Below are positions 1-14,106 of a stretch of DNA of 64,000 bases, piece by piece (position 1 is the first letter of the stretch; the number at the start of each line of letters is the position of its first letter). The notes below the pieces were generated by a model. That model was not told where the DNA came from. It saw nothing but the letters and a program-made list of their open reading frames with translations, and made no database searches. This stretch comes from Haliclystus octoradiatus. Lineage: Eukaryota > Cnidaria > Staurozoa > Stauromedusae > Haliclystidae. The stretch is from the NCBI GenBank assembly GCA_916610825.1, contig OU744447.1, positions 1,370,146 to 1,434,145 of the forward strand, written 5' to 3'. A program made the translations under genes and the position numbers.

Positions 1-2199
1 CAAATTGATATCTGTTTGTGCACCACCTGAAGAACAAATAAAGAATTGATGGTGAACACAAATTCTTAAGAACTTGATTGAGCGTGTAACATTTTTTAAA
101 AAAAGATATATTTTAGTTTAACAAATTTTGCGAATCTACGTTTGTTTGAAAATATATTATGTAGTCTTAAGCAGCTACTTTTCTTGGACTTTCAGCAAGC
201 ATTTTAGGATAAAATGGCCAGCAGTCCTTCCTGTCTAGTTGCAATGTAAGTTACACACCCCCATACGTTAAAATCATACAACCTACACTACACAATGAAT
301 CTTGGATATACTGAATCGCTACTGAAAATCTACTGAAATTCACCAGACATCTAAATCTAGAATGTTGTCATTCTACTGAAAAACTACTGAAATGCATGTT
401 AAAATTTAAAATCTACTGAACAGTACCCTATTCAGCACGTTTTCAGATTTTTCAAGTTAGTAGTGCTAGTTGCTGCAATAGAAGTTACTCCCACCATAGA
501 AATATCAAACAATTTAACTACGTAAGAAAATTAATAACCTGAAAAGGGAAATATGTGTATTTTGACATAAAAAATGATGTTATTGGCCCTAACCTTGAGT
601 GACATTAAAGACATTATAAATTGGTATTAAATACCATACGCTGCTATACCTGACTCATTGCTAGTACCTAATAAATCTTAGCAGCTGTTAAATTGTCTTT
701 TTTATACGCGTTTTTAATTTATTAGAATATTGGTCTGTGATCTCAAAATTGATAAACATGTCTATCATCTGTTTTGGTTGCTTGAAATGAACTGTTGTAA
801 AGATTTAAATCATTTGATGGGTTATTAAGTGATTTAATAACATTTTCATTTATTTCCACCTCATTTCTATTACATCCGTTGGTCAGATAATGTATTTTAA
901 ATCCGAGTCTCGATAAATGTTTACATGTCGCTTGTTTTTATATAATAGAAAATTGGATAAACATTCATGTCAGTTCTGATTAAATATATCACTACTGTTT
1001 GGAAACAGAATTACAGATCGCTTCGAACCGTGCTGTGAGCAAATATGTACATTATAATTTACATAAACTTCATGAAATCAGATCATTTTTTCTGATCCTT
1101 GAATTTGAGTAAAATCTAATTGAACAAAGTTTTTATAGCATGAAGATAATAAACAGTGTAAAAAAATCCACACGATATGTGGATACTCAGAGTAACAAAC
1201 AAAAAATTAATACATCGCAGAAGGTCGGATGGGATCACGTCTATAGTTTTAATAAAAAGCAAAAGAAGAAACGGATTTTAGAAAATCAAGCGGATTCGAA
1301 CACGGAGCTCGCACTTTTTTAGTCTACATTCATGGAATGCAAGCAAGTCCGTGTAAACATGTGCCGTCAACAATACCGGCTGTTCGGATATCCAGGAAAT
1401 ATTTTTACAAGCACATTTTTTTTGAACATAACTTAACATTTAATTAACAGATGGACAACATTTATAAAAATTTACATGTACCACAAATTTTGAAATCGGA
1501 TTTCAACGGTTTTGTGAGCTGTTGTGAACTAGTACAACACCGGACATAAATTAACAGCGGATTCGATACAGCCAAGGATTAAATCCATTTTTGTATTTAC
1601 AATGATGTTGGCGACAAAGTAATCCGACTGAACAATAGGCTTGAATATCAATACGGGCGCAAAAGAATCGACCACATTTTTAATTAGATAAAATAAGAAG
1701 AAGTAAAGTGAAGTAGAGAATCAGACATTTATCTGTAGACATTAATGTAGACATCTGAATTAGTCGGTGTCAAAGAAAACAACGATTTATGTAAACGCAA
1801 AAAGTAGATAGCAAATGTTAATTTGAATAATGTAATTTAAGATAGGTATATACTGTACACTCTTTTGTATATGAACATATTTATAAAAACACTGAGGCTG
1901 AGATTCTCGAACATTTTAATAACAAGCTACAAAAGAACATCAGAACGTTTATTTTTTTAAATCAATGTTTTTCATGTAGAAAATCTTAACTTAACCTTGA
2001 TAGACAACATGATAACATCAATTTTGTTTCGAAATAAATAAAACTGCATATATTTTAAGCATTACTGTGATACTGTAATATAAATAAATCAAAATTATAG
2101 AAGATGTACAATAAAACAATATAATATGAGGTGAACACGTGTATGTGAGAGTGCTCAATGTTTGTTAAGAAAGAGCATAATATAGAAACCGTCTGATGA

Positions 2200-2275
2200 A
2201 CGCAAAGTAAACGCGTGAAACTACTCCGAGTAACGGAAAAGGCTTTTGCCTCATCTTTGTGTCTATTCTATTCTA
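2200..2275 (+). repeat. Dispersed inverted repeat, left arm
   Basis: Shares an imperfect match with the reverse complement of 17237-17312, including GAGTAACG and CTCATCTTTGT, with a CGCGTGAAACT core. The arms are 15 kb apart, so they may be two solo copies of one repeat rather than ends of one element. Confidence 0.5.
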
Positions 2276-4255
2276 AAAGATATACATGCGTATTTTAACA
2301 AAAGAACCATGCAAAAAACATACGAGATTTGATTCAGTTTTTCTCATTTATATAATAATTAAATAGTGTAAATAATGTAAAACGGATAATACACAACGAG
2401 TTGAGTGTTAGCGAAGCAAAAAATTGTAAAATTAGACAAATGTCATAAAACACCAGCATCTGTCTTTCGTCAATAAAATGATTATGAAAACGTTTAGCAA
2501 AATAAATACGGAGAGCAAAAGAAAAATAGAAACGAACTCGAAAGATAGTTGTATATTTAATATCTTCTAATCTTTAATTATATGTTTTGCTCACTGTACT
2601 GGGAAACTTAAGTAGCATAAATATTGAGATCATAATTAAGTTAGTTTTAAATTCAACTATGCAATAACGATCTGTATTTTGTGTATAATTCATGTTGTAT
2701 CCAAACAGTTTCGATAAAGATGCATTGAATGTAATTTCTAAAAACATTTTTTAAAAGTAAACGTGAAACAGCCTGGGACAACAAATCTTTTGAAAATGCC
2801 AAAACAAAAATTGGAAAATATTTTGAGATGAATTTGGACATTTTATTTCCTATTGTAGGTTCCATCCATACAAACTTTTTTCATTTCGCAAACAATTCTA
2901 ACAAGTAATAGCCGAGAGCAATCAATATATATATATATTTATATATATATATGTATCAGAATAATCATCCATAACTGCATATTTAATTAAAAAAAAAAGA
3001 ATAATAAAGAACTGCATCTACATACAAATAAGATTTGAAACATTTGCATGTACAGAAGAAAAAAATTTAAAACAATTGAGTACATTGCAAATAAGTAATT
3101 GTTGAAATATCTCAACAACAACAACAACAAAATCATTGATAAAGAACGTCATAAACTTTTAACAACATTGTAATTCCAATAGAATTCATTAGAATCAGAG
3201 AAATATGAAAGCTCAAAAACAGTATACATCAAAATGGGTAGGAAGCTTACAAAGGACACGATAGTTTGCTTATAGAAAAAAACTTACCCATAGTATCAAG
3301 CAGAAATTCAAAATATAAAATAGTTCTTATCAAGATGAGCTGTCTTTTACTTCCAAAGTCTTATCGCAGTAAATCCAAAATCGTTGAACGAAAGGAAGAT
3401 TGTAATGGTAGTTAATTTCAAGCAACCATTCAACAAATTGCAACAATCACATATTATATTTTCATTTTACATAACATTGATCATGTAATTAAATCGACGA
3501 GAGCTACAATAATTCGACGATAATAATTGTAATTTTGCGTTATCCACTTCCTTTTAATCGTGTTGATAAAAACATGGCTGATACGTCTCTACACGGGCAT
3601 ATAGTCCAATTGATAGTAATCGAGTGCCGAGACAGATCACAAGCGTTCTTCTATTGAACAGAAAATCTCCCCTTCAATCTCTTCAATGACAAACGACCTG
3701 CCACTTTTGTATTTCAATATTGCAACAACAACAACAATAACAGCACAGCCAAAATATTAAGCACTGCTCGGAGACTATTTAGTATAGACACGATACAAAT
3801 TTTGATGGTCAAGCTATTCAACGTTCTTTTTCACTATGTATAGTTGCATTTTAATGTAACCGAGCAACTATCAATGGCGTTAAAGCCAGGCTTCGTGTGT
3901 TTATTGTGGATTTAATTTTAGTAATTGTTTGAATGTTCACTAGAAGAACATGGCCAAAAGTAAGTTAGCGTGAAACAAGATAGCCGACTATAAAGTCGCA
4001 TTCTTTTATCTCAGCAGGTTAGCAAACAAGAGTCAATCCCTGACGAACTGCAAAAAAGCCTACAGTATTGTTAGATTTAAAGCCGGATCGAATTAAATCC
4101 AATAGCAACGGATGGCAGATAGATTAAAATTGAAAAATCCGACAGAGAAAAGAGTTTCACTAGCATAAAGATAATGAAAGTGAGATCGATAGTCGGTTGA
4201 TTCTTGATAAAAATAAATAAAAAAATAATCGACAACGAGTAGATTAATACACTGT

Positions 4256-4256
<1 letters not shown>

Positions 4257-4286
<30 letters not shown>
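4257..4286 (+). repeat. (ATC)n microsatellite
   Basis: About ten ATC units; on the minus strand it reads as a poly-Met open frame that is not a gene. Confidence 0.9.
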
Positions 4287-5445
4287 TTATTCAGAACCTT
4301 TAAGTTATACAAACTTTTTTTCAAAGGACTGATAAGAAGCAATGTGTCACTCTCATTAATAGATCATATGCCGGATAGAAATTCGAAAATTATTGGCAAA
4401 TAATTGCTTTGTTTATTATAAATCAGAGGAAAGGGTTCACTGCGGTAGAACATCGGCGGTTCTGAAAGTCGCAGCTTTGAAGATGGGAAAATTTGAATTA
4501 TGAATGTGTATCGTTGAAATTGGTACAAACACATGGTTGAAACAACTGCACGCTTTATTTTTCTATCTTATTAAATGTAATTAAACACGGTGGAAAAGAT
4601 ACGAACACGCATTGTACATATAAAAGACGGCGTTCATGAAAACCCCCACATTGAATGCAAAAGTGTTTCTACTGTGATTGATATGCTATCAGTTAATTAG
4701 AACGAATAAGTGAATACAATTTAATCAATAAAGGAAATCGATGTTCATTTAATGTACATAGATAACAGCTTGACGAGTCCGTGGGAGATTTTAGTGGAAA
4801 GTATAAACGAAAACAACCCTCAGGCAGTCATATCAATAAATACGTACGCTTATCACACGAAAAACAAACAAAAACAGCCAACGGATTTTGATCAAGCTGC
4901 AAATACATTTCATATTCAAAAACTTCGTAGTAAGAAAAAAATTAGTAAGAAAATGCACATACAGTATCTGAGTATTGATGTATTTATTCTACTTATTTGG
5001 GAATAATTATGATATTATTTTGGTTGATTCAAGCCGAAGTATAAACTCCAGTGAAAAGTTCGAAAATTGAATCTAGTTTATCAACCAAACATCAGCAAAT
5101 AAAACAAACGGAAAACAACAAATAATATTATTACTCTCAGATTCCGGATACTTCTACCGGAGTCGAAATTTGACTTCTGTTCATGTCCAATCAAGAAGTT
5201 GTTTATTGTCCACACGATTGCATGACCGGTTTTTGCATTCAAATGTTATGTATGTATAAATCCGCAATCACGAAGCGAAAATTTAGGATACGGATAATGG
5301 ATCCTAATCCGAATTTTGAAAAAGCATGCTTTCTTGTCTAACAGATAAAATTAACAGGGAGGGCACAGCCCCGCGTACCCATATGAACGAGCCGCCACTT
5401 TGATTGCTACAGACAGGTTACAGTAATAGAACATAACAAACTCAC

Positions 5446-5766
5446 CATTGCTTTTTATTGATGTAAACGTTCTCTGCGTTGTTGCTATTTTCGGTGTTAG
5501 ATCATCCAAGCTAAGACAATCAGCCTCAGGTAAATCTTTACAAGTTGGTAATAATTCCCTCATGTATTGATCTTTTTTAGCAGCTAGATAGTCAGCATGG
5601 CAGATATCATCCTGCAGTCGATTACACGCTGAACGACATATTAATCTTAAGGCACCAGGCGACGATGGACTGCAGTATGGAAAATTATGATGGCAAAGAA
5701 GAGGCAAAACGTATGGCTTACACGTTGGACTGACCCTGTATTGAACGCTGATTGTTTTGTATGTTT
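5446..5766 (-). CDS. ror: ROR exon: main part of Frizzled-like CRD
   Basis: Exon of 321 nt with acceptor TTTCTTTCGCAG and donor GTGAGT. It holds eight cysteines, in SPTCKP, LLCHHNFPYC, LICRSACNRLQDDIC, LLPTCKD and EADC, in the spacing expected for a Frizzled/ROR CRD. It ends in a Thr/Lys-rich tail likely to lead into the kringle. No matching phase-1 exon is visible to the left. Confidence 0.85.
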
Positions 5767-8700
5767 CTGCGAAAGAAAATCAAATAAATTATGAAACAGC
5801 ATGTTCATGTAGAATTGATAGTTTTTGAAAAAGCGATTCAGAGTCAACTTTACACTCAAATTGAGCTGGTCATCAAAAAAAGTCCCTAAATAAATATCTA
5901 ATTCTGATTATTGGGCCTGGCGAAATATCAAGCCTAATTTAACTAGAGTGGAACATCCTTAAATATAAACAGCTTCACTTGATATACATATATCTTTTTT
6001 TAAAACGAGGTACAGTGAAACCTGTATATAACGGCCAGATAAATTGACCATTATAGACAGGTGGCCTTTATATACAGGTTCGATTCAACGGAAATACTAT
6101 TTTAGACATTGCAAAAGTGACCACTATAGACAGGTGGCCGCTGTATAGAGATGACCGTTATAACAGGTTTGACTGTAGTTTCCTATTCTTCTTCAGTTTT
6201 GAGCCTCTGACAAAATGTTAACATTTCCGAAGAGGGAATTTAAAAAAAAGTTTATCCCAAAATTTCCAGACACATGAGGCATGAACCAATCAAATTGCAG
6301 GCTTATATTTGATTATGACGCCATATTTCTGAAACAGGTTTCACAGTATAAGTAATGTAGTGAATAGCACAAAAATATCAATTATCACTCTCTACAAAGT
6401 CACCCTGTTTATTGCAGCCAATTGAGGAAAATGTAATGTTCTTGTTTTTGTTGATACTTACGTTGAAGTTGCTTTTCTGTGTACAGAAAATGAGCCAAGG
6501 ATTGCACAGATATAAATAGATTGCGATCCAAAACATTACTGCATGTTTTATTGGTATATTGCATGCACACACGATTGCCTTTAGGTTTGACAGGTGTTTG
6601 AGGTACCCTAAGAAGAAGTAGAACACTAATATAAAGTACATCAACAGTTGGAGTCATCTATATCTATAAACGTCAAAGTCTGTATGTGTGTACGCGTGCT
6701 GTCGCGGCCATGGATTTGTTTTTCTCTGTCAATTGTTACGTAAAAATTTTGAAAAACATTTAATTAGAATCAATGTCATCCCGAGAGTTTAATGACGCTT
6801 TTAGTTTTTTACATTCCATCCCCTATACCATACATCGAAAGAAAAAATATCTTTATTTTGTAATCCAACTTTGCCTGACAACAACAAAGCAATTTTGTCC
6901 TTCTCAATTTCACACACATCATTGACCATTCTCTATTGTTCATGCGATTATTCTATTGTTCTATTGATGAAATCTGTCAATTAAATTATAAATCTAAGTA
7001 ACGGAGACTTGCAGTCTTGAAAATGAATGGATTAACCCAGCAGTGCGGGTTACTCATTGCTAGTTAATATTATAAAAATTATGGTAAAACTTTTGATTCA
7101 TGCGAAGACTATTCCAAGCAAATGGAGACTACCTTTAGCTACAAACGAACTTGAACTATGCTAGCAGAATTCAAAGCAAAATAAACAGAAGTCTGGTGCG
7201 GTACTGTGTCACCACTTCAAGAAGGTAGCAACCAGGCTGCCATAAAGTATAGAATTCTGGAAACAGATCTATGGAAGAGCAGTACAAATTCAAAAGGCTT
7301 CAATCGTTAGTTTTATTTCTCATTGGAAATTAATATTTGAAATAATTAAAATGAATCATTTGAGCTACAACATCAGAAAGATCTCTGACGATTCATGTGT
7401 CAGAGCAACCTTATCAATTGATTAATCAATCATGTTGTTATTCAAACAGGAATGTGCGCATGCAATATGCACAGATGTTGTCCCCATCTATACAATTCGT
7501 TAGCGGGACTTCAGACGCGATACCGGATGAGCTACAACATCAGATAGATCTCCGAGGAGTGCATAGGCATGGACGAAACACGCGGCAGACAAGCATCATC
7601 AAGAAATTAATGTTGGTGGATATCAATTCTAATAAATCATTTATTTCAAAATAAATCATATAGCATTCTTCAAAACTAACTCGTGGATCACTTCAATTAC
7701 AATTACATTTATGATTAATTCATAAAACATTTCAGCTTGTGTATATATTAAAGTTAACATGGAGGATGATAAGTTATTTTGAGGATTTCATGTAGATTTC
7801 CTAATAAATGGAGAATAATCAAATTCAAAATGAATGGTTAATAGACTTACCATGGAGTTGGTGGAACCACAGGCTTTGCTGTTAAATAGTAAACAAACAC
7901 ATATTTTAGATACTGTAGCTATATCCAGGCTATTACTGTCAAAATCAACAGTGGAAGCCATACATTCAAATTGATCACTTTGAAACACAAATTTTCAGTA
8001 TAGGTTCTCATCTAATAGACTTTTAAATGCCACAGTAATATTTCTGAGATTGTTACCCTTATAGACATAACAAAGGGGGTGATTAGCTCAGTTGGCAGAG
8101 CAACCGAACTTCAGATCGTATCATATCTGATCGACTGTGGTTCAAATCCCCCTCAGGTCAACTCAGCCTTAACTTTATCTGAAACATCAAATGAGTACCA
8201 TCTAAGGATGGCGGATGGAATGGTTCAGAAGGAAATGCATTGTGAGTAGCTGCGGCGCATCGTTGCGCATTGACAATCAAGGCCTATCTGCCATGAAATC
8301 TGTTGAAATTGATCTGCAGTGTCGCGGCTGAGATCTAAGGAGCGTTGAACATCATTGCTCTTAGCAAAAAGAGCCACTTCTCTAGAAATAGAGGAGTGGT
8401 ACGGGTGCCCTCGGTAGGGCGACACCGTCCACATTACTTACTTTAGACATGACAAATTTTTCAAAAATACTTTACTGATATTTAATGTTATTTTGAAATT
8501 TTGGAGCTTTTCCCCCATTGACTTTGTGTATTAATTTAGAGGGGGATTGAACAACCATTTCCCAATATGTTTTTGAACCCTAATTTTGATTTTCTTACCC
8601 ACTAGAACAATAAAATCGAGAATGCAATTCAACTTAAAAACTTTCAATACTCATTGTCTAAATGTACATATATGTGATACAGCGATTTAACAATAAGATA

Positions 8701-11700
8701 AACAACAACAATAACATATCACAGTCTCCATAGTTCAATAAAATGGATTCCAATATTTCCTCCAAACTTGTTCGGGTGATTTCATCATGCTAACGTTTTC
8801 ATCATTTTTTATATCGCAGTTGTTGTCATAAAAATATGATAAAAAATGCACAGTTTTACTGAACAACTCTGGCCAAAAAAGAAAGCAATTTATTCTTCAT
8901 CTGATTAAAAAACTTGAATGCAACTATTTTCTCCCATTCCTTTTGAAATTGTGCTAGCCTTCCGGGACTTTCAGTCCCAGAACCCCCCATTTTATGAAAC
9001 CCTGATAGTCTCTCATTGCGGTAATCTTGTTTGCATTGTGCAGAATGCAGTTCATATAATTACTAACATACATAACATACCTGTGTTGACAGCTAGGATA
9101 GAAGCATGGCTAGTAATAAAACCACGATTGTTTGATGCAAAACAAGTATATAGTCCAGCATCTTTTAACTTGGCACGTTCAATGACCAATTTTGAAACAA
9201 GTTTCTTTTGACTAAAATTAGAAAACAATGTTCAACACCATCAACGGAATAATGATCGCTGATTCATTGGCTCTTGTTTAGTTATTGTTTTCAGATAAAA
9301 ACAACAATATGTAACAAAATAGGAGAACCAGAAACAAAATGGTGTTTACATGACATCATTATATAAGATAATGTATAGATCAACAGGATGTAGCAGGGGG
9401 TTTAGCCATCATCAGTTCATAGAATTAGATTGTGATCTCTTGAAGAGTTAAAAGATTGACCGGCGGTCTCTACGAGCTCAATTTGAATAAAGCTTTGCGT
9501 GAATTCAAATATCAACGTCAGTCATAGCTTCAAATTTCAGCTTCAGCATGGTTTCAGACACAGAAACAATACGGACGATAAACAAGCATATGACTCTAAG
9601 CGCGTAGAGCCTGCCGGTCAATTTTGCTACTTTAACGTAAATATAAAAGTTCAACATCTTGATTTAGGTATATCCCGAAGTCAGTTCCTTGTTCCCTCAC
9701 TGAGCAGTACTGACGAAGGCTGATGACCAGAAACATGTAAATTGTACTTGTCTGCTGCTATATAATAAGTTATTAACTTTATTATTGGCAAAACATCAAT
9801 AGAGTGTTTGCTACGGGTATGAAGAGGTAACGTAGACAACGTCTAGCCTTTGACTTTATTTCTATTAAGTTAATATCTGCTACATTTCTATGCTAATGAT
9901 CAATAACCATGTTTATAGTCATAATAGTCAGACTAACTTACTTGAATGTGACTTGAAATCCAGATATCCCCTTGGGATTAATAATTCTCTTGCTGTACAT
10001 CCAGTATACAGTGGGGGCCGGTTTACCAATCACCTTACATTTTAGCTGTACACGATCAAATTCAGTGATTGTATGATTGCGCGGATGCTGTGTTATCCGT
10101 GGAGCTGGAAAATAGAATAAATGTTTAATAGAATGCGTCCCAAATAAATTAGTGATGATTAAATTGATGATCAGAAGCTCCAAGATCTGATGATTATTTA
10201 TTTGAATAGGATCTATTTGATTATGTAATAACGTAAAATAGGATTTTACTTATTACAAAGTCTTGATTTGTTTGCCTTACTTTGCGCTTCGCCGTACTGA
10301 TGCCATTGTATTGTTAGAAATCAACATAATTTGGGAAGTGTGCCTTTGGATGATCAATTGGTAAGGAAAGGTAGACTGGTTAGTGGTTTTCCTTCTAGCC
10401 GAAGGTGCAATCCCTCTAGGGGGTCAAGGGCATGCTGCCTTGGCTTTTTTTCCAGATTTCCTTCGTTATTAAATTTATTGTGGCCTTTTCAATTTGGCCA
10501 CAGTGTTATGGTAGGAATTTTTATTATTCAGGGAACAATTCAGGATCCCTATGGATTGGCGTCAGAAAAGGCATCCTTGATTTTTTTAATAATAAAGAAA
10601 TAATTGGGGGCTGCCCCCCACTGCCCTTCTCTTGTCTGCCCCTGTCGATACTCTACAACAGTTCCGAACTAACGAATCTCCTGAAAACAATAAGGTTTAC
10701 AAAGCAAAGATTATGCAAATAAGAGGGAGCTAAACCCTTTAACATAACACTCGGAAACTTGGTAAAAAAATATTCTGAGATTTTTTTGTCTTGGAGCCAG
10801 GGAATGACAAAGTCTAGAAATTCATTTTAGGCAATGAAAAAACAGAATTAAAGGCAAAAATGAGTCATTCATTATGTATGTACTGTAGCATACAAGAAGC
10901 ATGCACTAAGGAATAAACACTCATGAATTATTAATACACAAACATTGGCCACACTTAAACCCACCAGCTGGCTGTGATTTCTAACAAATATGTGACAAAA
11001 CAGCTGTTGAGAATTATATTGGACCTACCATAACAATCTTTGCAGTCATCATTACTAAAAAATAAATTCAAATAAAAATAAAAATAAAAAATACCAAGAA
11101 ATTAACAAGAAATTAACAAGTACCACAGCAATAATAACTAACAACAACAAAGACACATAGAATTGACCATCACAGGTTCAAAGTTGAAAATTGAATTCAA
11201 ATTCTCAAGCTACAGTTAGTATGCATCACAAAACGTATTTGAAGACGGAGCTTCAGGCCGCCAGTCAATTCTATGCCATTGATAAATATATTTAAGTACA
11301 GTGAAACCTGTATATAACAGCCAGCTACTAGAGGTAGATAAATAGACCATTATAGACAGGTGGCCTTTATATACAGGTCTGATTCAATAGAAAATACTAT
11401 TTTAGACATTGTAAGAGTGACCACTATAGACAGGTGGCCGTTGTATAGAGGTGAGGTCCTTTACTATATAACAATCAATGATTTTCCGCTACTGAGAAAG
11501 TCATATTTGAAAAAGTTATTACTTCACACATGGAAATGTGATATTTTTTGTATAAATATAACATATTATTGACTAATCAGTTAGGTCCATTTGATAACGC
11601 AACAAATTGATGTTGTTGTTTCTAATAAAATTCAGTGCTAATTGATTCATCAAATGCGCATTACTTCTGATTGTGTATTTATAGAGTTTAGTTGCACAGT

Positions 11701-13020
11701 AAAAACTAACACTGACGGCTGATTTGATTTGGAATAAAATTTGATGATAATTTAACTTTTATTTCGATAATGGATTCTGAAATTAATACCTATATTATAT
11801 ATTAAAAACTGCAATCAACTCGTTTCAAACCTTTCAGATGAATTTATTTATTTTATTTAATTACTTATGATCTCATCATTAAAATTTCTTCAAAACTATA
11901 TTGATTATCAGTGTGGATTGTGCATGGTTGACATCGTTGTTGTTGACATAGATCGTTGGAAGGTGATAGCTTTACAAGCAGAGTAGCAGCATACAACAAG
12001 CTTGTGCTAATCAAAGCAGCAAAGCAAAGTAGCGTTTAAAATACAAAAATAATAAGTAATAATTACAAATTCCACCAACTAAGCATCTTTGCCAAAGCCC
12101 ATCAATTGGATGAGTTTAAATTTAATGAAAATTATGATCTCATCATTAAAAACTGTTAAAGCTGTATTACTTAATTATGATAATATTACACCATTACATT
12201 ACTTTTTTATAAACTTTTCATCCTGTAGAAGCATGTTGTTGTGCAATATGAAAAAAGTGCTCTATAAACAAACTATTATTATAACCATCTATTCAGCATG
12301 CTCAAATTACTGACAGAAAATATCTTAATCTTGAGATCAGGACTGGCAATCAGGGTCCGACAAAATGTTCAACCTCTTTCTGGAATCCTAGAGGCATTTA
12401 TACAATTTCTTCTGAACTTTTTATTGAAGTTTGACCAATATATCACAAGAATATTAATTTTCTTCTGAATTTGCTCTAGCCTTCCCGCTTCCGGAATCTA
12501 TGATTACAGGATCTCTACTTTTGCAGGACCTCTACTTTTGCCGGACCCTGCTGGCAATGAATTAAGAGCAAGACTAGACTTGAAGGCAGAAATCGACAAA
12601 ATAGTCACTTGAAGCATAGAACCTCCCACTTTGATGAGATTATCAGATTATAATCTAGTCGTTGAGTAGGTAGTAGACATTCCTACTGTGAAGTAACAGA
12701 TAGCATGCATGCGGGTGTCACAAAGTGTTAGCTTTCTGGGAACCACATCGGCAAATCAAAAATCTTTTGAGATTCCATTTAAAATGCTTCAAAATTCCGA
12801 AGAAATGTTAATGAAGCTTTGAAGGTGACTTTTGATTTGATCATTATAACAGCTAGTAGTGGGATGTAGATAAATTAATCACTATATGCAGGATTCATTC
12901 AATGTAAAATACTATTTTAGAACTACCAAGAGTGACATCTATAGACAGGTGACTGTTATCACACGGGTTGTGATGCTAACAGTACAGTAATAATAATATA
13001 ATAATAATAATAACAATAAC

Positions 13021-13097
<77 letters not shown>

Positions 13098-13304
13098 TTA
13101 TCCAATAGCAGTAAAACAGTGCTCAATGTGTCTGTCGACAGAGCTGTAAATATAAATAGGAGTCAAAGACTACACATTTTGCTACTGTAACGTATTGCAA
13201 TCATCAGGCAGTTATCTAGTTAACTGTCTGATGATCGCAATAAAGTGTGAAACTTTAAGTTTCAGTAACAAAATGTGTAGTCTTTGACTCCTCTATTTAT
13301 AATA

Positions 13305-13381
<77 letters not shown>

Positions 13382-14021
13382 TAATACGGATAATCGTCCT
13401 CAAAGGTGTACAATTTAAACCAAAAGTCAATACCAACAATGTATTTTTATTACAACAACGTTTCGATTGATTCAAATCAATAATTTTCAAGTTACTATAG
13501 GTAAATAATTAAAATAAATACAAACTTCAAGATAAAATGTTTTAATTTATAGGATTGATAAAAATATGTTTATTCCCAAGGTGCTAAAATTGATTACGAA
13601 ACTAACTAATGTTAAAAAAGGTTAAAAATTCCAAGAGAAAAACAAACAACAATAAGGGAAAAAAAACACAATAAGGGAAATCAGAACTCTTTTATTTAAA
13701 AACAAGAGCCTTTATCGAGTCTTTTTGAGTGTTCAGGGACGGATTCATTTTTTGTATGAATAGCATTTCATAAATTAAACAGTCAAATTTATTTTTACAT
13801 TGACGTAGGATTTCAAAATTGGCCATACTGCACTCTTTAATTGAATGAGCGGTAACCTGATGCTTCCCAATTGCAGAGCTCATTATCTTGAAGTTTGTAT
13901 TTATTTTACTTATTTACCTATAGTAACTTGAAAATGATTGATTTGAATCAATCGAAACGTTGTTGTAATAAAAATACATTGTTGGTATTGACTTTTGTTT
14001 TAAATAATGATAATAATAATG

Positions 14022-14106
<85 letters not shown>

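Larger units (their letters stand above)
1..5445. other. No gene seen: probable ROR intron or flank
   Basis: AT-rich sequence without a supportable exon on either strand. I searched the minus strand for kringle motifs (NYCRNP, WCYT type) and kinase motifs and saw none. It holds an (ATC)n run at 4257-4286, AT runs near 2925-2951, and at about 2200-2275 one arm of a dispersed inverted repeat whose partner is at 17237-17312. Confidence 0.5.

Noticed and set aside
8075-8160. A working tRNA gene
   Set aside because: The anticodon arm does not pair properly, and the same head leads a dispersed 360-bp repeat: a SINE.
8225-8434. 69-codon minus-strand frame, and the similar frame at 52779-52988
   Set aside because: Both are reading frames within SINE family 1 copies.
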